From: CAZRUA01 sp964603125
GTDB taxonomy: Bacteria; Bacteroidota; Bacteroidia; B-17B0; Aurantibacillaceae
Direction: 5' to 3'
DNA: 64,000 nt
NCBI GenBank assembly: GCA_964603125.1
Contig: CAZRUA010000006.1
Coordinates: 1 to 64,000, forward strand
Positions 1-9,034 of the stretch are shown here, in pieces. The translations under genes were made by a program, and so were the position numbers. The first letter of the stretch is position 1. Each line of letters begins with the position of its first letter. The notes under the pieces are model-generated. The model worked only from the letters and a program-made list of their open reading frames with translations. It did not search any database and was not told the DNA's origin.

Positions 1-806
1 GCTGTAATGTAGGTTTCGGGTAATACCAAATAATCAGTAGTGGAATCAACTTGTCCGTTAATTTGCCTTAATAAAGTATCAAATTGTTCTTCAAAAGGGA
101 CATCAAATTTTTGTGTGTAAGCGTCCCAATTGGGTTGTACTATTACTACACTTTTTGAATTTTGCGTTGTAATTAATGAAGCGGGCTTGCTCACCAACAA
201 CGAAAGAAGAATAGGTAGGATCAAAACACTTGCAATAATGGCAAGTTTCTTTTTCAATTCACTTCTATTTATTATTAGTTTAAACAGCAAAATATTCACT
301 ACCAATATCCACGTTGTTCCACCTGCAACACCTGTAAATTCATACCATTGAATAATGCTCGTATTAAATGCAAAAGCATTTCCCAAATTTAACCAGGTCC
401 ATGTTAAATCCCAGTGCTGGTGCAAATATTCCCATGCCAACCAAAAAGGAATAATTAACCAAACGCCCCAAGATTTTTTCAAACGTCGTTTAGTACTGAA
501 ATAAAACATAAATACACCTGTCATTAATAACGAATTGCAAAGTATTGCCATTGCTGCTCCGCCTATTGATGCATAAGCCACCCACCAAGTAGCAACAATA
601 TTCCAAATAAAAAATGCTAAATACGCATAACCAAATAATGCTAATCGTGGGCGTTTACTTTCCGAAGAGATAAAATGATTCTCAACCAGCAATAATGGCA
701 CAAAGGAAAAGAAAAGTAATAAAGGCAGTTCAAATTGCCAGGCCATGCCGCTAAGCAAGCCAAATAAAACAGTTAAAACAAACAGATGTCCTCTTTTTAA
801 GTTCAT
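1..806 (-). CDS. lnt: Apolipoprotein N-acyltransferase, N-terminal part (cut by window edge)
   Basis: Inner-membrane enzyme that adds the third acyl chain to the N-terminal cysteine of lipoproteins. Only the first 268 or so residues are in the window; the C-terminal part lies beyond the left edge. Translation from the ATG at 806 begins MNLKRGHLFVLTVL and shows several hydrophobic segments, a WEYLHQHWDLTWTW stretch typical of Lnt, and the start of the nitrilase domain (VVIVQPNWDAY, then LVLPETYI). The Glu in PET matches the catalytic Glu267 of E. coli Lnt (family knowledge); the catalytic Lys and Cys would be outside the window. The start lies one base after the priA stop, so it is the last visible gene of the methyltransferase-ZIP-priA-lnt operon. 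The frame is open right to the edge. Confidence 0.9.
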   Translation of the reverse strand, partial: MNLKRGHLFVLTVLFGLLSGMAWQFELPLLLFFSFVPLLLVENHFISSESKRPRLALFGYAYLAFFIWNIVATWWVAYASIGGAAMAILCNSLLMTGVFMFYFSTKRRLKKSWGVWLIIPFWLAWEYLHQHWDLTWTWLNLGNAFAFNTSIIQWYEFTGVAGGTTWILVVNILLFKLIINRSELKKKLAIIASVLILPILLSLLVSKPASLITTQNSKSVVIVQPNWDAYTQKFDVPFEEQFDTLLRQINGQVDSTTDYLVLPETYIT

Positions 807-807
807 G

Positions 808-3327
808 TTAAATTGGGTCGACGTTAATTTTTAAAACCACGGTTTTAAAAGTATTGTCCGTTTTAAAATTAAAAATAATTTTATTTAGTTCCTCACGCAC
901 TTTTACATAAGAAAAGCTTTGTTCGGTTTTTAAAATAATTCGTTTCACGTGCATGCCTCTTACCCTTGTTACTAAAGGATACTCAGGCCCTAACACTCTT
1001 TCTTTAAATATTCCTCTTAACGAAGCAGCAAAACTATCAGCAGCATATTGCAACAAATCCTTATCCTTGGCTGATACTTCAAATTCAATTAAACGATAAA
1101 AAGGAGGATACTTAAACTCTTCTCTATCTGCTATTTGATTTTCGTATAAACTGTTGTAGTCTGAACTCTGAATCCATTTCAACACTTGATGCTCAGGCTG
1201 AATCGTTTGTATAATCACCAATCCTTTTTTCTTGCCCCTGCCCGCTCTTCCAGCTACCTGCGTCATAATCTGAAATCCTTTTTCAAACGAACGGAAATCT
1301 GGAAAACTCAACATCCTATCTGCATCAATAACACCAACCAAACCTACATTGTCAAAATCCAAACCTTTGGTTACCATTTGTGTTCCGGTTAAAATATCAA
1401 TGTTACCTTCTTCAAAATCATCTAACAATTGTTTGTAAGCATATTTACTTCGGGTCGAATCCAAATCCATTCGTGCAATTCTCGCATCAGGATACATGAG
1501 CTCTAGTTCTTCTTCAATTTTTTCGGTACCAAAACCTTTGTGGCGTAAATCAGTGCTTCCGCAAGCATTACAGGTTTTAGGTGGGTTAATGGTATATCCG
1601 CAATAATGACAAGCCAGTTTATTACTTGCCTTATGATAAATTAAAGAAACATCGCACTGCACACATTGTGGCGTATAAGCGCATTGATTGCACTCGGTAT
1701 AAGGAGCGAAACCTCTACGGTTTAAAAATAAAATTACTTGTTGTTTATTCTTTAATGAATCCGAAATACAATTCAATAACTCAGATGTAAACAAGCTAGT
1801 GGGTTTCACAACCTCAGCCAATTTATCTTCCGTCTCTTTTTCAATAATTTCATTTTTATTCACCAATCTAATCTCTGGCAATTTAGCCTCACCAAATCTA
1901 CTTCCCAAATAAGCATAAGCATATTTTTTTTCCTTTGCTTTGTAAAATGATTCGATACTTGGTGTTGCACTACCTAATAAAACCTTTGCTTGGTGAATTC
2001 TTGCTAAATAATTAGCAGCGTCTCGTGCATGGTATCTCGGATTGGGATCATGTTGCTTATAAGAAGCATCATGTTCTTCATCGATAACAATTAAACCCAA
2101 ATTTGAAAAAGGCAAAAACAAAGTAGAGCGAGGCCCTAATATTACTTTGTAATTGCGCACATTCATTTTATTCACCGTTTCGTTTTGACCCAAAACATCT
2201 TGATAAATTTCTACCCGCTCACTTTCGTTGAAACGACTGTGATAAACACCCACCGCATCGCCAAAATAAGCTTGAATACGATAAATTAATTGTGTTGTTA
2301 AAGCAATCTCTGGAACCAAATACAAAGCTTGTTTACCTTCGCGTATCGCATCTTCAATGAGCTTACAATAAATTTCGGTTTTACCGCTACCTGTAATACC
2401 ATGCAGCAAACAAGTTTGATTGGTTTTAAACGAGTCAACAATTGTATTGTAACATCCCTCCTGCTCTGTTGTTAAACTTTTTTTGGTTTTATCCGAATAA
2501 GAAAACTCCAAGCGCCCCATTTCAAACTCTTGCTGAACAAAAACATTTTTCTTTACTAAAGAGTTAATAGCAGCTGAATCAGCAATCTTTAACAAATCGT
2601 TTCGCTTGCACCAAAATAAATCTTGTTTAGCAGCAATTCTATAATTAAGAAATGCCAGTAGAACTTCCAATTGCTTAAATGCTTTCTTTTCGAGTTGATT
2701 AATTAATTCATGTAACTTAGCTTCATCCTTATATTCATCTGCTAATGTTAAATAAGAAACGAATTTAGGTTTGTACTTTTCCTTTACTTCCTCGTATGAA
2801 AAAATAATTTTCTTATCGCGCAGTGATTTAATAATGGGTTGAACACTTTTTATTTCCAGCAATTTAGTAATATCAGGGTATGACATTTCATTTTGAGCCA
2901 ACAAAGCTTCCACAACTTTATACTCGTTGGCATTTAACTCATTCAAATCAAAATTACCAATCTCTTCACTCAGTACAAACTTTGATTCGCTGCTAAGTTT
3001 TAATCCCGAAGGCAAAGCAGCATTCATTACCTCTCCTGGATAACACATGTAATAATGTGCAATCCAATCCCAAAACTCAAATTGTTTTTGATTAATTATT
3101 GCTTGAGTATCCACCTGAGACTCGATATACTTGGCCTCGTAATCGCTTGGCGGAATTTCATGAATATGCCTTACAATACCTGTGTAAATTTTACTCTTAC
3201 CAAACTGCACCATCACACGCATTCCAACTCCCAAGGTATCATTCATTTCCACAGGCACCCTGTATGTGTACAAATTAGGTACGGATAATGGAACAATAAT
3301 ATCTGCAAAAAGAGTTAATCTACTCAT
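808..3327 (-). CDS. priA: Primosomal protein N' (PriA helicase)
   Basis: Replication-restart helicase (839 aa) that recognises stalled forks and loads the replicative helicase. The N-terminal DNA-binding region covers about residues 1-200. The superfamily 2 helicase core follows: Walker A GITGSGKTE at 310-318, DEEH box at 416-419, GSATPS near 452, and VAGRAGRG near 691 as motif VI. Between the helicase lobes sits the PriA zinc region (about 546-590) with paired CxxC cysteines (CNQC, CVQC, CHYC, CNAC). Length is slightly above the E. coli protein (732 aa). Its ATG directly abuts the stop of the upstream ZIP gene (TAAATG), and its own stop is one base before lnt, so translation is probably coupled along the operon. 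Confidence 0.97.
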   Translation of the reverse strand: MSRLTLFADIIVPLSVPNLYTYRVPVEMNDTLGVGMRVMVQFGKSKIYTGIVRHIHEIPPSDYEAKYIESQVDTQAIINQKQFEFWDWIAHYYMCYPGEVMNAALPSGLKLSSESKFVLSEEIGNFDLNELNANEYKVVEALLAQNEMSYPDITKLLEIKSVQPIIKSLRDKKIIFSYEEVKEKYKPKFVSYLTLADEYKDEAKLHELINQLEKKAFKQLEVLLAFLNYRIAAKQDLFWCKRNDLLKIADSAAINSLVKKNVFVQQEFEMGRLEFSYSDKTKKSLTTEQEGCYNTIVDSFKTNQTCLLHGITGSGKTEIYCKLIEDAIREGKQALYLVPEIALTTQLIYRIQAYFGDAVGVYHSRFNESERVEIYQDVLGQNETVNKMNVRNYKVILGPRSTLFLPFSNLGLIVIDEEHDASYKQHDPNPRYHARDAANYLARIHQAKVLLGSATPSIESFYKAKEKKYAYAYLGSRFGEAKLPEIRLVNKNEIIEKETEDKLAEVVKPTSLFTSELLNCISDSLKNKQQVILFLNRRGFAPYTECNQCAYTPQCVQCDVSLIYHKASNKLACHYCGYTINPPKTCNACGSTDLRHKGFGTEKIEEELELMYPDARIARMDLDSTRSKYAYKQLLDDFEEGNIDILTGTQMVTKGLDFDNVGLVGVIDADRMLSFPDFRSFEKGFQIMTQVAGRAGRGKKKGLVIIQTIQPEHQVLKWIQSSDYNSLYENQIADREEFKYPPFYRLIEFEVSAKDKDLLQYAADSFAASLRGIFKERVLGPEYPLVTRVRGMHVKRIILKTEQSFSYVKVREELNKIIFNFKTDNTFKTVVLKINVDPI

Positions 3328-4092
3328 TTAACTAATAAAATATGCGGTTAATGCGCCAAGTAAAATGCTTGATAGTTTGGTAAAATTGTATTTATGATTC
3401 TCACTACTCTCGAACATAATAGTAGTTGAAATATGTAAGAAAATCCCTACCACCATTCCTAAAGCAATTTTCATTACAATATCAAAATTAGAAACACCCA
3501 TGTATTTTAAAAACTCTGAACTTAGCATTCCTAATGGAGCCATAGATGCAAACAAAATTAAATACAGAATGGTTTTACCAGTAGTTAATTTTAAATGTTT
3601 CATCAAACTGATAAAAGCAATTGAAATAGGAATGTTGTGCAAAGTAATACCAACGATTAAAGATTTTTTAAAACTTAAAATACCATCATGATTACTTGCG
3701 CTTATATCCGCACCCAAAGGCATACCTTCTAAAAAAGAATGTATAAGCAAACCGATTAGTAAAGAAAAAGGCAAGTTAGCTTTATGCGAATGCCCATGAT
3801 CGTGATCATCTTTATGCAAATGCACGTGTCCGTGCTCGATACCCGTTGAAAAATACTCTAACAACAACTGTAAGAAAAAACCAATGATAATAAAAACACC
3901 AATTTTTCCACTCTGATTCTCAGAATAAATCTCGGGCAACAAATGCAAAAAGGTTAGGGATAACAAATATGCTCCGCTAAAGGATAATAAAAGCTTCAAA
4001 CCATTCTCGCTTAAACGAACAAAAAGCAAAACAAATCCACTAACCAAAATAGGTAAAACTAAAATAGCAATGTTTACAACTAAATCCATCAT
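3328..4092 (-). CDS. ZIP family divalent metal transporter
   Basis: Integral membrane carrier (254 aa) of the ZIP family, which moves Zn2+ or other divalent metals into the cytoplasm. About seven or eight hydrophobic segments are visible. A histidine-rich loop, HGHVHLHKDDHDHGHSHK, lies between the third and fourth segments (about residues 88-105), as in other ZIP proteins. The metal-site helices carry HSFLEG and HNIPIS; the second is HEIPHE in many ZIPs, so the second histidine and both glutamates of that motif are changed, which may alter metal choice (inference). The first ATG overlaps the methyltransferase stop as ATGA, and its stop abuts priA, giving very tight operon packing. The metal cannot be told from sequence. 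Confidence 0.9.
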   Translation of the reverse strand: MMDLVVNIAILVLPILVSGFVLLFVRLSENGLKLLLSFSGAYLLSLTFLHLLPEIYSENQSGKIGVFIIIGFFLQLLLEYFSTGIEHGHVHLHKDDHDHGHSHKANLPFSLLIGLLIHSFLEGMPLGADISASNHDGILSFKKSLIVGITLHNIPISIAFISLMKHLKLTTGKTILYLILFASMAPLGMLSSEFLKYMGVSNFDIVMKIALGMVVGIFLHISTTIMFESSENHKYNFTKLSSILLGALTAYFIS

Positions 4093-4829
4093 TTCTTATA
4101 TAGTACTATCAATCTACTTGAATCTTTAACATTAAAACCATTTAAATTGTAATCTCCAAAAGTAGCCAATTTACTCAGCTTAACTTCCTTTGCTAGTTTA
4201 TCAAAATCAGCTTCTCGCAACAACTTCACTCTTTCCTGAAATGAGTACATTTTATTATCTACTTCAAAAGCAATATCTTTTATAATAAACTGATTTTCGA
4301 TTTTCTTTTTAATAATGTACTTAGTGTTATCAATTACCTTCTCTTCAAAAGGAATCATTTTTTCGGTTACAAGCTCAGCGTTTAAAAAATCAAACATTAA
4401 AACTCCGTTTGGCTTTAAAGCATTACAAAAATTAAAAAACACTTTACGCTCTTCGTAAGTCTTTTCAAAATATCCAAAACTAGTAAACAAGTTAAAAGCG
4501 GCATCATAATAATTTGTTCTGAAGTTATTACGAATATCATGAACCGCAAATTCTAAATTTTCATTTGCAAATCTCGAAGCACAAGCAATACTTTCTTCTG
4601 ACAAATCGCTTCCAGTTACTTTAAACCCTTTAGTACTTAAATACTTTGCATGACGCCCTTTACCACAACACATATCCCATACTCTTGATTGCGCAGGAAG
4701 TTTTAGATAAGTCATTAAATTATCAATAAAACCTTCAGCCTCCTTATCATCTCTATGCCCATACAACTGGTGATAATACTTACTATTAAACCAGTTTACA
4801 AACCACTCTGTATTTTCTTCTTGCATCAT
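4089..4829 (-). CDS. Class I SAM-dependent methyltransferase
   Basis: Soluble methyltransferase of 246 aa with a Rossmann fold of the Methyltransf_25 type. Motif I reads VWDMCCGKGRHAKYL (about residues 50-64), followed by the acidic VTGSDLS at the end of strand 2 and AVHDIRNNF at motif II. NLFTSFGYFE (about 115-124) is a common motif IV variant. The substrate is not recognisable. It is the first gene of the tight methyltransferase-ZIP-priA-lnt operon and shares four bases with the ZIP gene. The two opening Met codons at 4829 and 4826 are equally possible starts. The run of A/T just before the first ATG doubles as the U-tract of the terminator of the preceding gene. Confidence 0.88.
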   Translation of the reverse strand: MMQEENTEWFVNWFNSKYYHQLYGHRDDKEAEGFIDNLMTYLKLPAQSRVWDMCCGKGRHAKYLSTKGFKVTGSDLSEESIACASRFANENLEFAVHDIRNNFRTNYYDAAFNLFTSFGYFEKTYEERKVFFNFCNALKPNGVLMFDFLNAELVTEKMIPFEEKVIDNTKYIIKKKIENQFIIKDIAFEVDNKMYSFQERVKLLREADFDKLAKEVKLSKLATFGDYNLNGFNVKDSSRLIVLYKK

Positions 4830-4837
4830 AAAAAATA

Positions 4838-4861
4838 AAACCGGTACAAATGCACCGGTTT
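4838..4861 (-). terminator. Rho-independent terminator of the PorE-like gene
   Basis: Perfect 8-bp stem AAACCGGT / ACCGGTTT with an 8-base loop, followed on the minus strand by a T-rich tract (TTTTATTTTTT) that ends at the ATG of the methyltransferase gene. It lies about 20 bases past the stop of the PorE-like gene. Because the T-tract occupies the next gene's ribosome-binding area, either readthrough or a promoter inside the preceding coding end must feed the downstream operon. Confidence 0.8.
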
Positions 4862-4882
4862 CTAAATAATTAAAAAACTATA

Positions 4883-7522
4883 TTATTTACCAGTAATTTT
4901 TACGTACTGAAACTTCTCGTAAGTTTTTCTGTTTGTATTCCAATCACCTTGGTAATTAGGACCCGAAACAATAGCTTTAGTAATAAATGTAATTGAACTT
5001 TCGCTAATTCCTTTTGCTTTTAATGAAGCTAAAACTTTTTCTTTTGTTTTAGTAACACGCGATTCAGCTAACTCATGATTATTTTTAAATCCATGTGTTG
5101 GAACCATTGATGCGCTAGAAACCAAATACAACTTAGCACCTCCGTTAGTTTGAATCATCTTCACTAAGTTATCAATAAATTCAACATACTCTGGAGCTTG
5201 CTCATCAACTTCGTTCATATCATACTTAAAGTAGAACTTGTATTTAGTACCAACTACTTCGCTATTATCAGGAACATCAACTGGCCCATCACCGTTTACA
5301 TAAAGTGTTTTCTCAATCGTTTTTGATTTCTTCAATCCCATTGTTGATACAACTCCTTTATTTGATTTAGCATTCCCGTTTTCAGCAACTACTTGGTAAA
5401 TTTTATCTGTGCTTAATACAGTTCCAATTACTTTACCGTTTTCATCAGTTGTAGCTTCAACATTAAAGCCATCTTTGCCTGACAATATTACTTTTGCGTT
5501 TGCAACTGGTTTTCCGCCTTGCTTATTTAAAACTAAAACGTTTAATAATATTTCAATAGCAGGAGAAGAAGATTTCTCTAAGTATAAAGTTTTCTCAATT
5601 GTTTTATTACCTGTAATACCAATAGTATTAAAAGAATTTGAAGCAGTTAAACCATTTGATTCAGCTGTTAAATCATAATTCTTTTCTGCAACAAGTGCAA
5701 TTGAATTTATTTTACCATTAGCATCTGTAGTTCCTGTGTAAGTAGCATCACCCTTTGTTTTTAAAGTGATTGTTGAATTAGCAACAGCTTGTTTATCTTT
5801 CTTATTATTTAAAACCAACACATTCAACAAAATGTTTGCATTTGAAGTATTGTTAACTACAGCATCTTCAGGACATAAATTAACAGAAGGTAACTTTAAT
5901 TCTTTATGAATCTCTTCGTAACTTATATCGTCTGATACAAAAACTTCTTCTTTATGAAACTCTTTACCACCGCGTGTGAAACTAAAATTGTATTTATAAC
6001 CAGGAGGAATAATACAAGCAAAAGTACCTGTTTCGTGCACTGGACGATAAACACCAACCAATTCATTTGTCATAATATTGGTAACGTTTATAACAATGTC
6101 AGTTGGTAATGGATCACATTTACCTGCTTTAATTTGTCCTTTAAATAAAGCTAAAGGATTAGATTGTTGTTTTTCAAATTCAATGGTATAAATATCAGTC
6201 TCGCCGTAATCACCTTCCTCGTGTGAAGAAGCGTAATAACCACGCTTATTATCAGGAGAAGAAACATAATACAAATCATCATCCGTAGTATTTACAGGAT
6301 AACCAATATTAATAGGGTCGCTGTAATTTCCTTCTGCATCAATTATAGAAAACATAATGTCAAATCCACCCATTGAAGTATGACCTTGAGAGCTAAAGAA
6401 GAAAGTCATTCCATCAGGATGCATAAACGGAGATTCCTCATCAAAAGCTGTATTAATTTTTGGACCTAAATTTTTAGCCAAACTCCAAGCACCATTTGGT
6501 AATTTTACACAACGATAAATATCTCTTCCTCCAAAACCACCTGGACGATCACTAACAAAATACAAGGTGTTTCCATCTCTGCTTAAACAAGCACTAGGTT
6601 CCCAATATTTTGAGTTAATGTTTGAACCATATTTTGTTAAAGATGTCCAATCATTTCCATCATATTCAGAATAATATAAATTACCATCACCCGCATCGTC
6701 ACGATAAACTATTAATGTTTGTCCATCTGCCGATAAACCTATTGCTCCCTCATGTCCGTTACCGTTAATTTGCGGACCTAAACTCTGAGGTTTTGTCCAT
6801 TGGCCATTATCCAACTTATTTGAAAAAACCACATCTTCAAAAAACTGGCCATCAGCAGTTAAATTTGGGGCTAAAGTTGTATCGCCACCAAAATAAGCTC
6901 CTGTAGTGTAATTTCGTGCTGATGTAAAAAATAGTGTTCTTTCATCTGCACTTAAAACTGGCGAAAAATCAGGGTAAATACTATTAACAATCGGGCCAAG
7001 GTTAGTAATCTTTACATCTTCAGGTCCGGCAACATATTGTTTAGCATATACTATTTGCTGACGATAATGTTTTAATAAATCATGTGCTTTTTTATCATTT
7101 GGTCTTAAGTATGATTCAAAAGTTTCATACATTTTCTCAGCATCATCAAACTTATAATCAAAGTGGTAAGCTTGCCCTAAATACAAATAAGCAATAGTTG
7201 GAGCAGATTTCTCGGTAGGATCAAATTCAACATAACCTTTTGAAACATCCTTTACAGCCTTCTCTAAGTAACCTTCGGCTAGATGTTTCAATTTTGGATG
7301 ATGTAAATAACATAATCCCAGTTGATAATTGATATTAGCATTCGTGCTATCAACACTGTAAGCCAATTTAAAAAATGTTAATGCATCTTTGTAATCCTTA
7401 TCTTCAACTAAATACAAGCCATCCATAAAATCCTTCTTGTAATTGGCTGTTTGCGCTTTCGAGATAAACCCCGAAAACAACAATGTAAGTGTTAAAGAAA
7501 ACTGAATTAGTGTTTTAGTCAT
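4883..7522 (-). CDS. PorE-like TPR / PD40 propeller / OmpA_C-like outer-membrane protein
   Basis: 879-aa exported protein with signal peptide MTKTLIQFSLTLTLLFSGFI...KAQ. Domains in order: TPR-like helices (about 27-150), a WD40/PD40 beta-propeller (about 180-445, with repeats like LFFTSARNY, LYFVSDRPGGFGGRDIY and FFFSSQGH), carboxypeptidase-regulatory/Ig-like repeats (about 560-740, two copies of ILLNVLVLN followed by TxDxNGK), and an OmpA_C-like domain (about 764-879). This order is that of PorE, a T9SS-associated envelope protein of Porphyromonas (family knowledge). In the OmpA domain the Arg of the NxxLAxxR motif is kept (NNHELAESR), but the Asp that normally contacts peptidoglycan is not evident (VSSASMVPTHG). 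The start lies 12 bases after the E2 gene's stop, so the two are probably cotranscribed; a terminator follows. The PorE role is inferred from architecture only. Confidence 0.8.
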   Translation of the reverse strand: MTKTLIQFSLTLTLLFSGFISKAQTANYKKDFMDGLYLVEDKDYKDALTFFKLAYSVDSTNANINYQLGLCYLHHPKLKHLAEGYLEKAVKDVSKGYVEFDPTEKSAPTIAYLYLGQAYHFDYKFDDAEKMYETFESYLRPNDKKAHDLLKHYRQQIVYAKQYVAGPEDVKITNLGPIVNSIYPDFSPVLSADERTLFFTSARNYTTGAYFGGDTTLAPNLTADGQFFEDVVFSNKLDNGQWTKPQSLGPQINGNGHEGAIGLSADGQTLIVYRDDAGDGNLYYSEYDGNDWTSLTKYGSNINSKYWEPSACLSRDGNTLYFVSDRPGGFGGRDIYRCVKLPNGAWSLAKNLGPKINTAFDEESPFMHPDGMTFFFSSQGHTSMGGFDIMFSIIDAEGNYSDPINIGYPVNTTDDDLYYVSSPDNKRGYYASSHEEGDYGETDIYTIEFEKQQSNPLALFKGQIKAGKCDPLPTDIVINVTNIMTNELVGVYRPVHETGTFACIIPPGYKYNFSFTRGGKEFHKEEVFVSDDISYEEIHKELKLPSVNLCPEDAVVNNTSNANILLNVLVLNNKKDKQAVANSTITLKTKGDATYTGTTDANGKINSIALVAEKNYDLTAESNGLTASNSFNTIGITGNKTIEKTLYLEKSSSPAIEILLNVLVLNKQGGKPVANAKVILSGKDGFNVEATTDENGKVIGTVLSTDKIYQVVAENGNAKSNKGVVSTMGLKKSKTIEKTLYVNGDGPVDVPDNSEVVGTKYKFYFKYDMNEVDEQAPEYVEFIDNLVKMIQTNGGAKLYLVSSASMVPTHGFKNNHELAESRVTKTKEKVLASLKAKGISESSITFITKAIVSGPNYQGDWNTNRKTYEKFQYVKITGK

Positions 7523-7534
7523 AGTAGGTAATAA

Positions 7535-8866
7535 TTATACTGTTCGGTTTAAATCAATTTGTTCAAGGTAATCAGCAACACGTCTTAAAAAGCTTCCACC
7601 TAATGAACCATCAACAACTCGGTGATCGTAAGAAAGAGATAAAAACATCATATGGCGGATACCAATTGTGTCTCCTGAAGGTGTTTCAATTACAGCAGGT
7701 TTCTTTTTAATTGTTCCGGTTGCCATAATAGCAACTTGTGGTTGATTAATAATTGGAGTTCCCATTACATTTCCAAAACCACCTACATTTGTTAATGTAA
7801 ATGTACCTCCCGAAATATCATCAGCAGCTAATTTGTTTGCTCTAGCACGATTTGCTAAATCATTAACTGCTTTTGTTAATCCAACTAAATTTTTCTCGTC
7901 AGCATTTTTAATTACAGGTACGATTAAGTTACCACTTGGTAAAGCTGCTGCCATACCAATGTTAATGCTTTTACGTTTAATAATATTTTGTCCATCAACA
8001 GCAACATTTATCATTGGATAGTCCTTTATAGCTTTAACTACAGCCTCAATGAATAATGGCGTAAATGTGATTTTCTCGTTTTCACGTTTTTCAAAAGACG
8101 ATTTAATTTTATCTCTCCACAAAACAAGGTTTGTTACATCTGCTTCAACAAATGAAGTTACGTGTGGCGAAACATGCTTACTCATTACCATGTGATCGGC
8201 AATTAGTTTACGCATTCTATCCATTTCAATAATTTCATCGCCAGCCATTAAAGAAACCGCTGGTTTTTGAATTGTTGTTGAAGTTGCGGCACCATTAGAA
8301 GCTGCTTTTGCCACTTCCTTCACAGGCTCTTGCTTCGTTTCAACTTGAGGCGCAACAGCTTGTTTACCTTTGTTTGGTATGTACGCTAAAATATCTGTTT
8401 TGGTAACTCTTCCATCCTTACCAGTTCCTGCAATCGCTTCAAGCTCAGCTAAACTAATACCTTCTTGCTTTGCAATATTTTTTACTAATGGAGAATAAAA
8501 CTTATCCGAATTTGAATAATCCACAACAGCAGTATTTTGAGCTGAAGCTTGTGTGTTTGCAACTGGAGCACTAGTGGTTTGTGCTACTGGCGCTACTACT
8601 TCCTTTGCAGGTGAAGCAACTGCCGCATCACTTGAAATACGAGCAATTACTGCTCCAACTTGAACAACATCACCTTCGTTAAATAAACGTTCAGTTAATG
8701 TTCCTTCAAAAGGAGAAGGAATTTCCGAGTCAACTTTATCAGTTGCAATCTCAAGAATAGTTTCATCAATACTGATTTTATCACCAATATTTTTTACCCA
8801 TTTTATAATTGTAGCCTCTGCCACACTTTCGCCCATTTTAGGCATTGTCAAATCAAATTGCGCCAT
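7535..8866 (-). CDS. 2-oxoacid dehydrogenase E2 component (dihydrolipoamide acyltransferase)
   Basis: E2 core of a 2-oxoacid dehydrogenase complex, which transfers the acyl group from lipoyl-lysine to CoA. With the ATG at 8866 (MAQFDLTMPKMGES) the protein has 443 aa. It holds one N-terminal lipoyl domain (about 1-80; lipoylated Lys44 in ATDKVDSE), an Ala/Pro/Thr-rich linker, a peripheral subunit-binding domain (about 125-165, SPLVKNIAKQ...GRVTKTDI), and the catalytic domain ending in LSYDHRVVDG with His415 and Asp419. The upstream TTG at 8932 would give a longer reading but lies inside the promoter, and AAGGA precedes the ATG at a sensible distance, so 8866 is preferred. Branched-chain, pyruvate and 2-oxoglutarate E2 cannot be separated with certainty; no E1 or E3 gene is adjacent. 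Confidence 0.93.
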   Translation of the reverse strand: MAQFDLTMPKMGESVAEATIIKWVKNIGDKISIDETILEIATDKVDSEIPSPFEGTLTERLFNEGDVVQVGAVIARISSDAAVASPAKEVVAPVAQTTSAPVANTQASAQNTAVVDYSNSDKFYSPLVKNIAKQEGISLAELEAIAGTGKDGRVTKTDILAYIPNKGKQAVAPQVETKQEPVKEVAKAASNGAATSTTIQKPAVSLMAGDEIIEMDRMRKLIADHMVMSKHVSPHVTSFVEADVTNLVLWRDKIKSSFEKRENEKITFTPLFIEAVVKAIKDYPMINVAVDGQNIIKRKSINIGMAAALPSGNLIVPVIKNADEKNLVGLTKAVNDLANRARANKLAADDISGGTFTLTNVGGFGNVMGTPIINQPQVAIMATGTIKKKPAVIETPSGDTIGIRHMMFLSLSYDHRVVDGSLGGSFLRRVADYLEQIDLNRTV

Positions 8867-8902
8867 AAATCCTTGTACTTTAATGTCTTTTATCAAACCA
8901 TG

Positions 8903-8933
8903 CAAAATTAATGGATTATTTTTGATTTGCAAC
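8903..8933 (-). promoter_or_regulatory. Bacteroidota-type promoter of the E2 gene
   Basis: On the minus strand, GTTG, a 19-base spacer, then TAATTTTG, matching the Bacteroidota consensus TTTG-N19/20-TAnnTTTG. Transcription would start about 30 bases before the ATG at 8866, which also rules against the TTG start at 8932. Confidence 0.6.
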
Positions 8934-9034
8934 TTTATTTAATAGGCTTAAAATACTGATTTTTAACCATTTAAATATAAATATTTTAATTCGAAACCAT
9001 TGTTTTATTGTATTTTTACGTTTTAAATCAAAAT

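Noticed and set aside
3781..3840. His-codon-rich stretch in the ZIP gene as a separate repeat
   Set aside because: It encodes the His-rich metal loop of the transporter.
8867..8932. TTG-initiated N-terminal extension of the E2 gene
   Set aside because: Overlaps the promoter, and family members begin at MAQFDLTMPKMGES.
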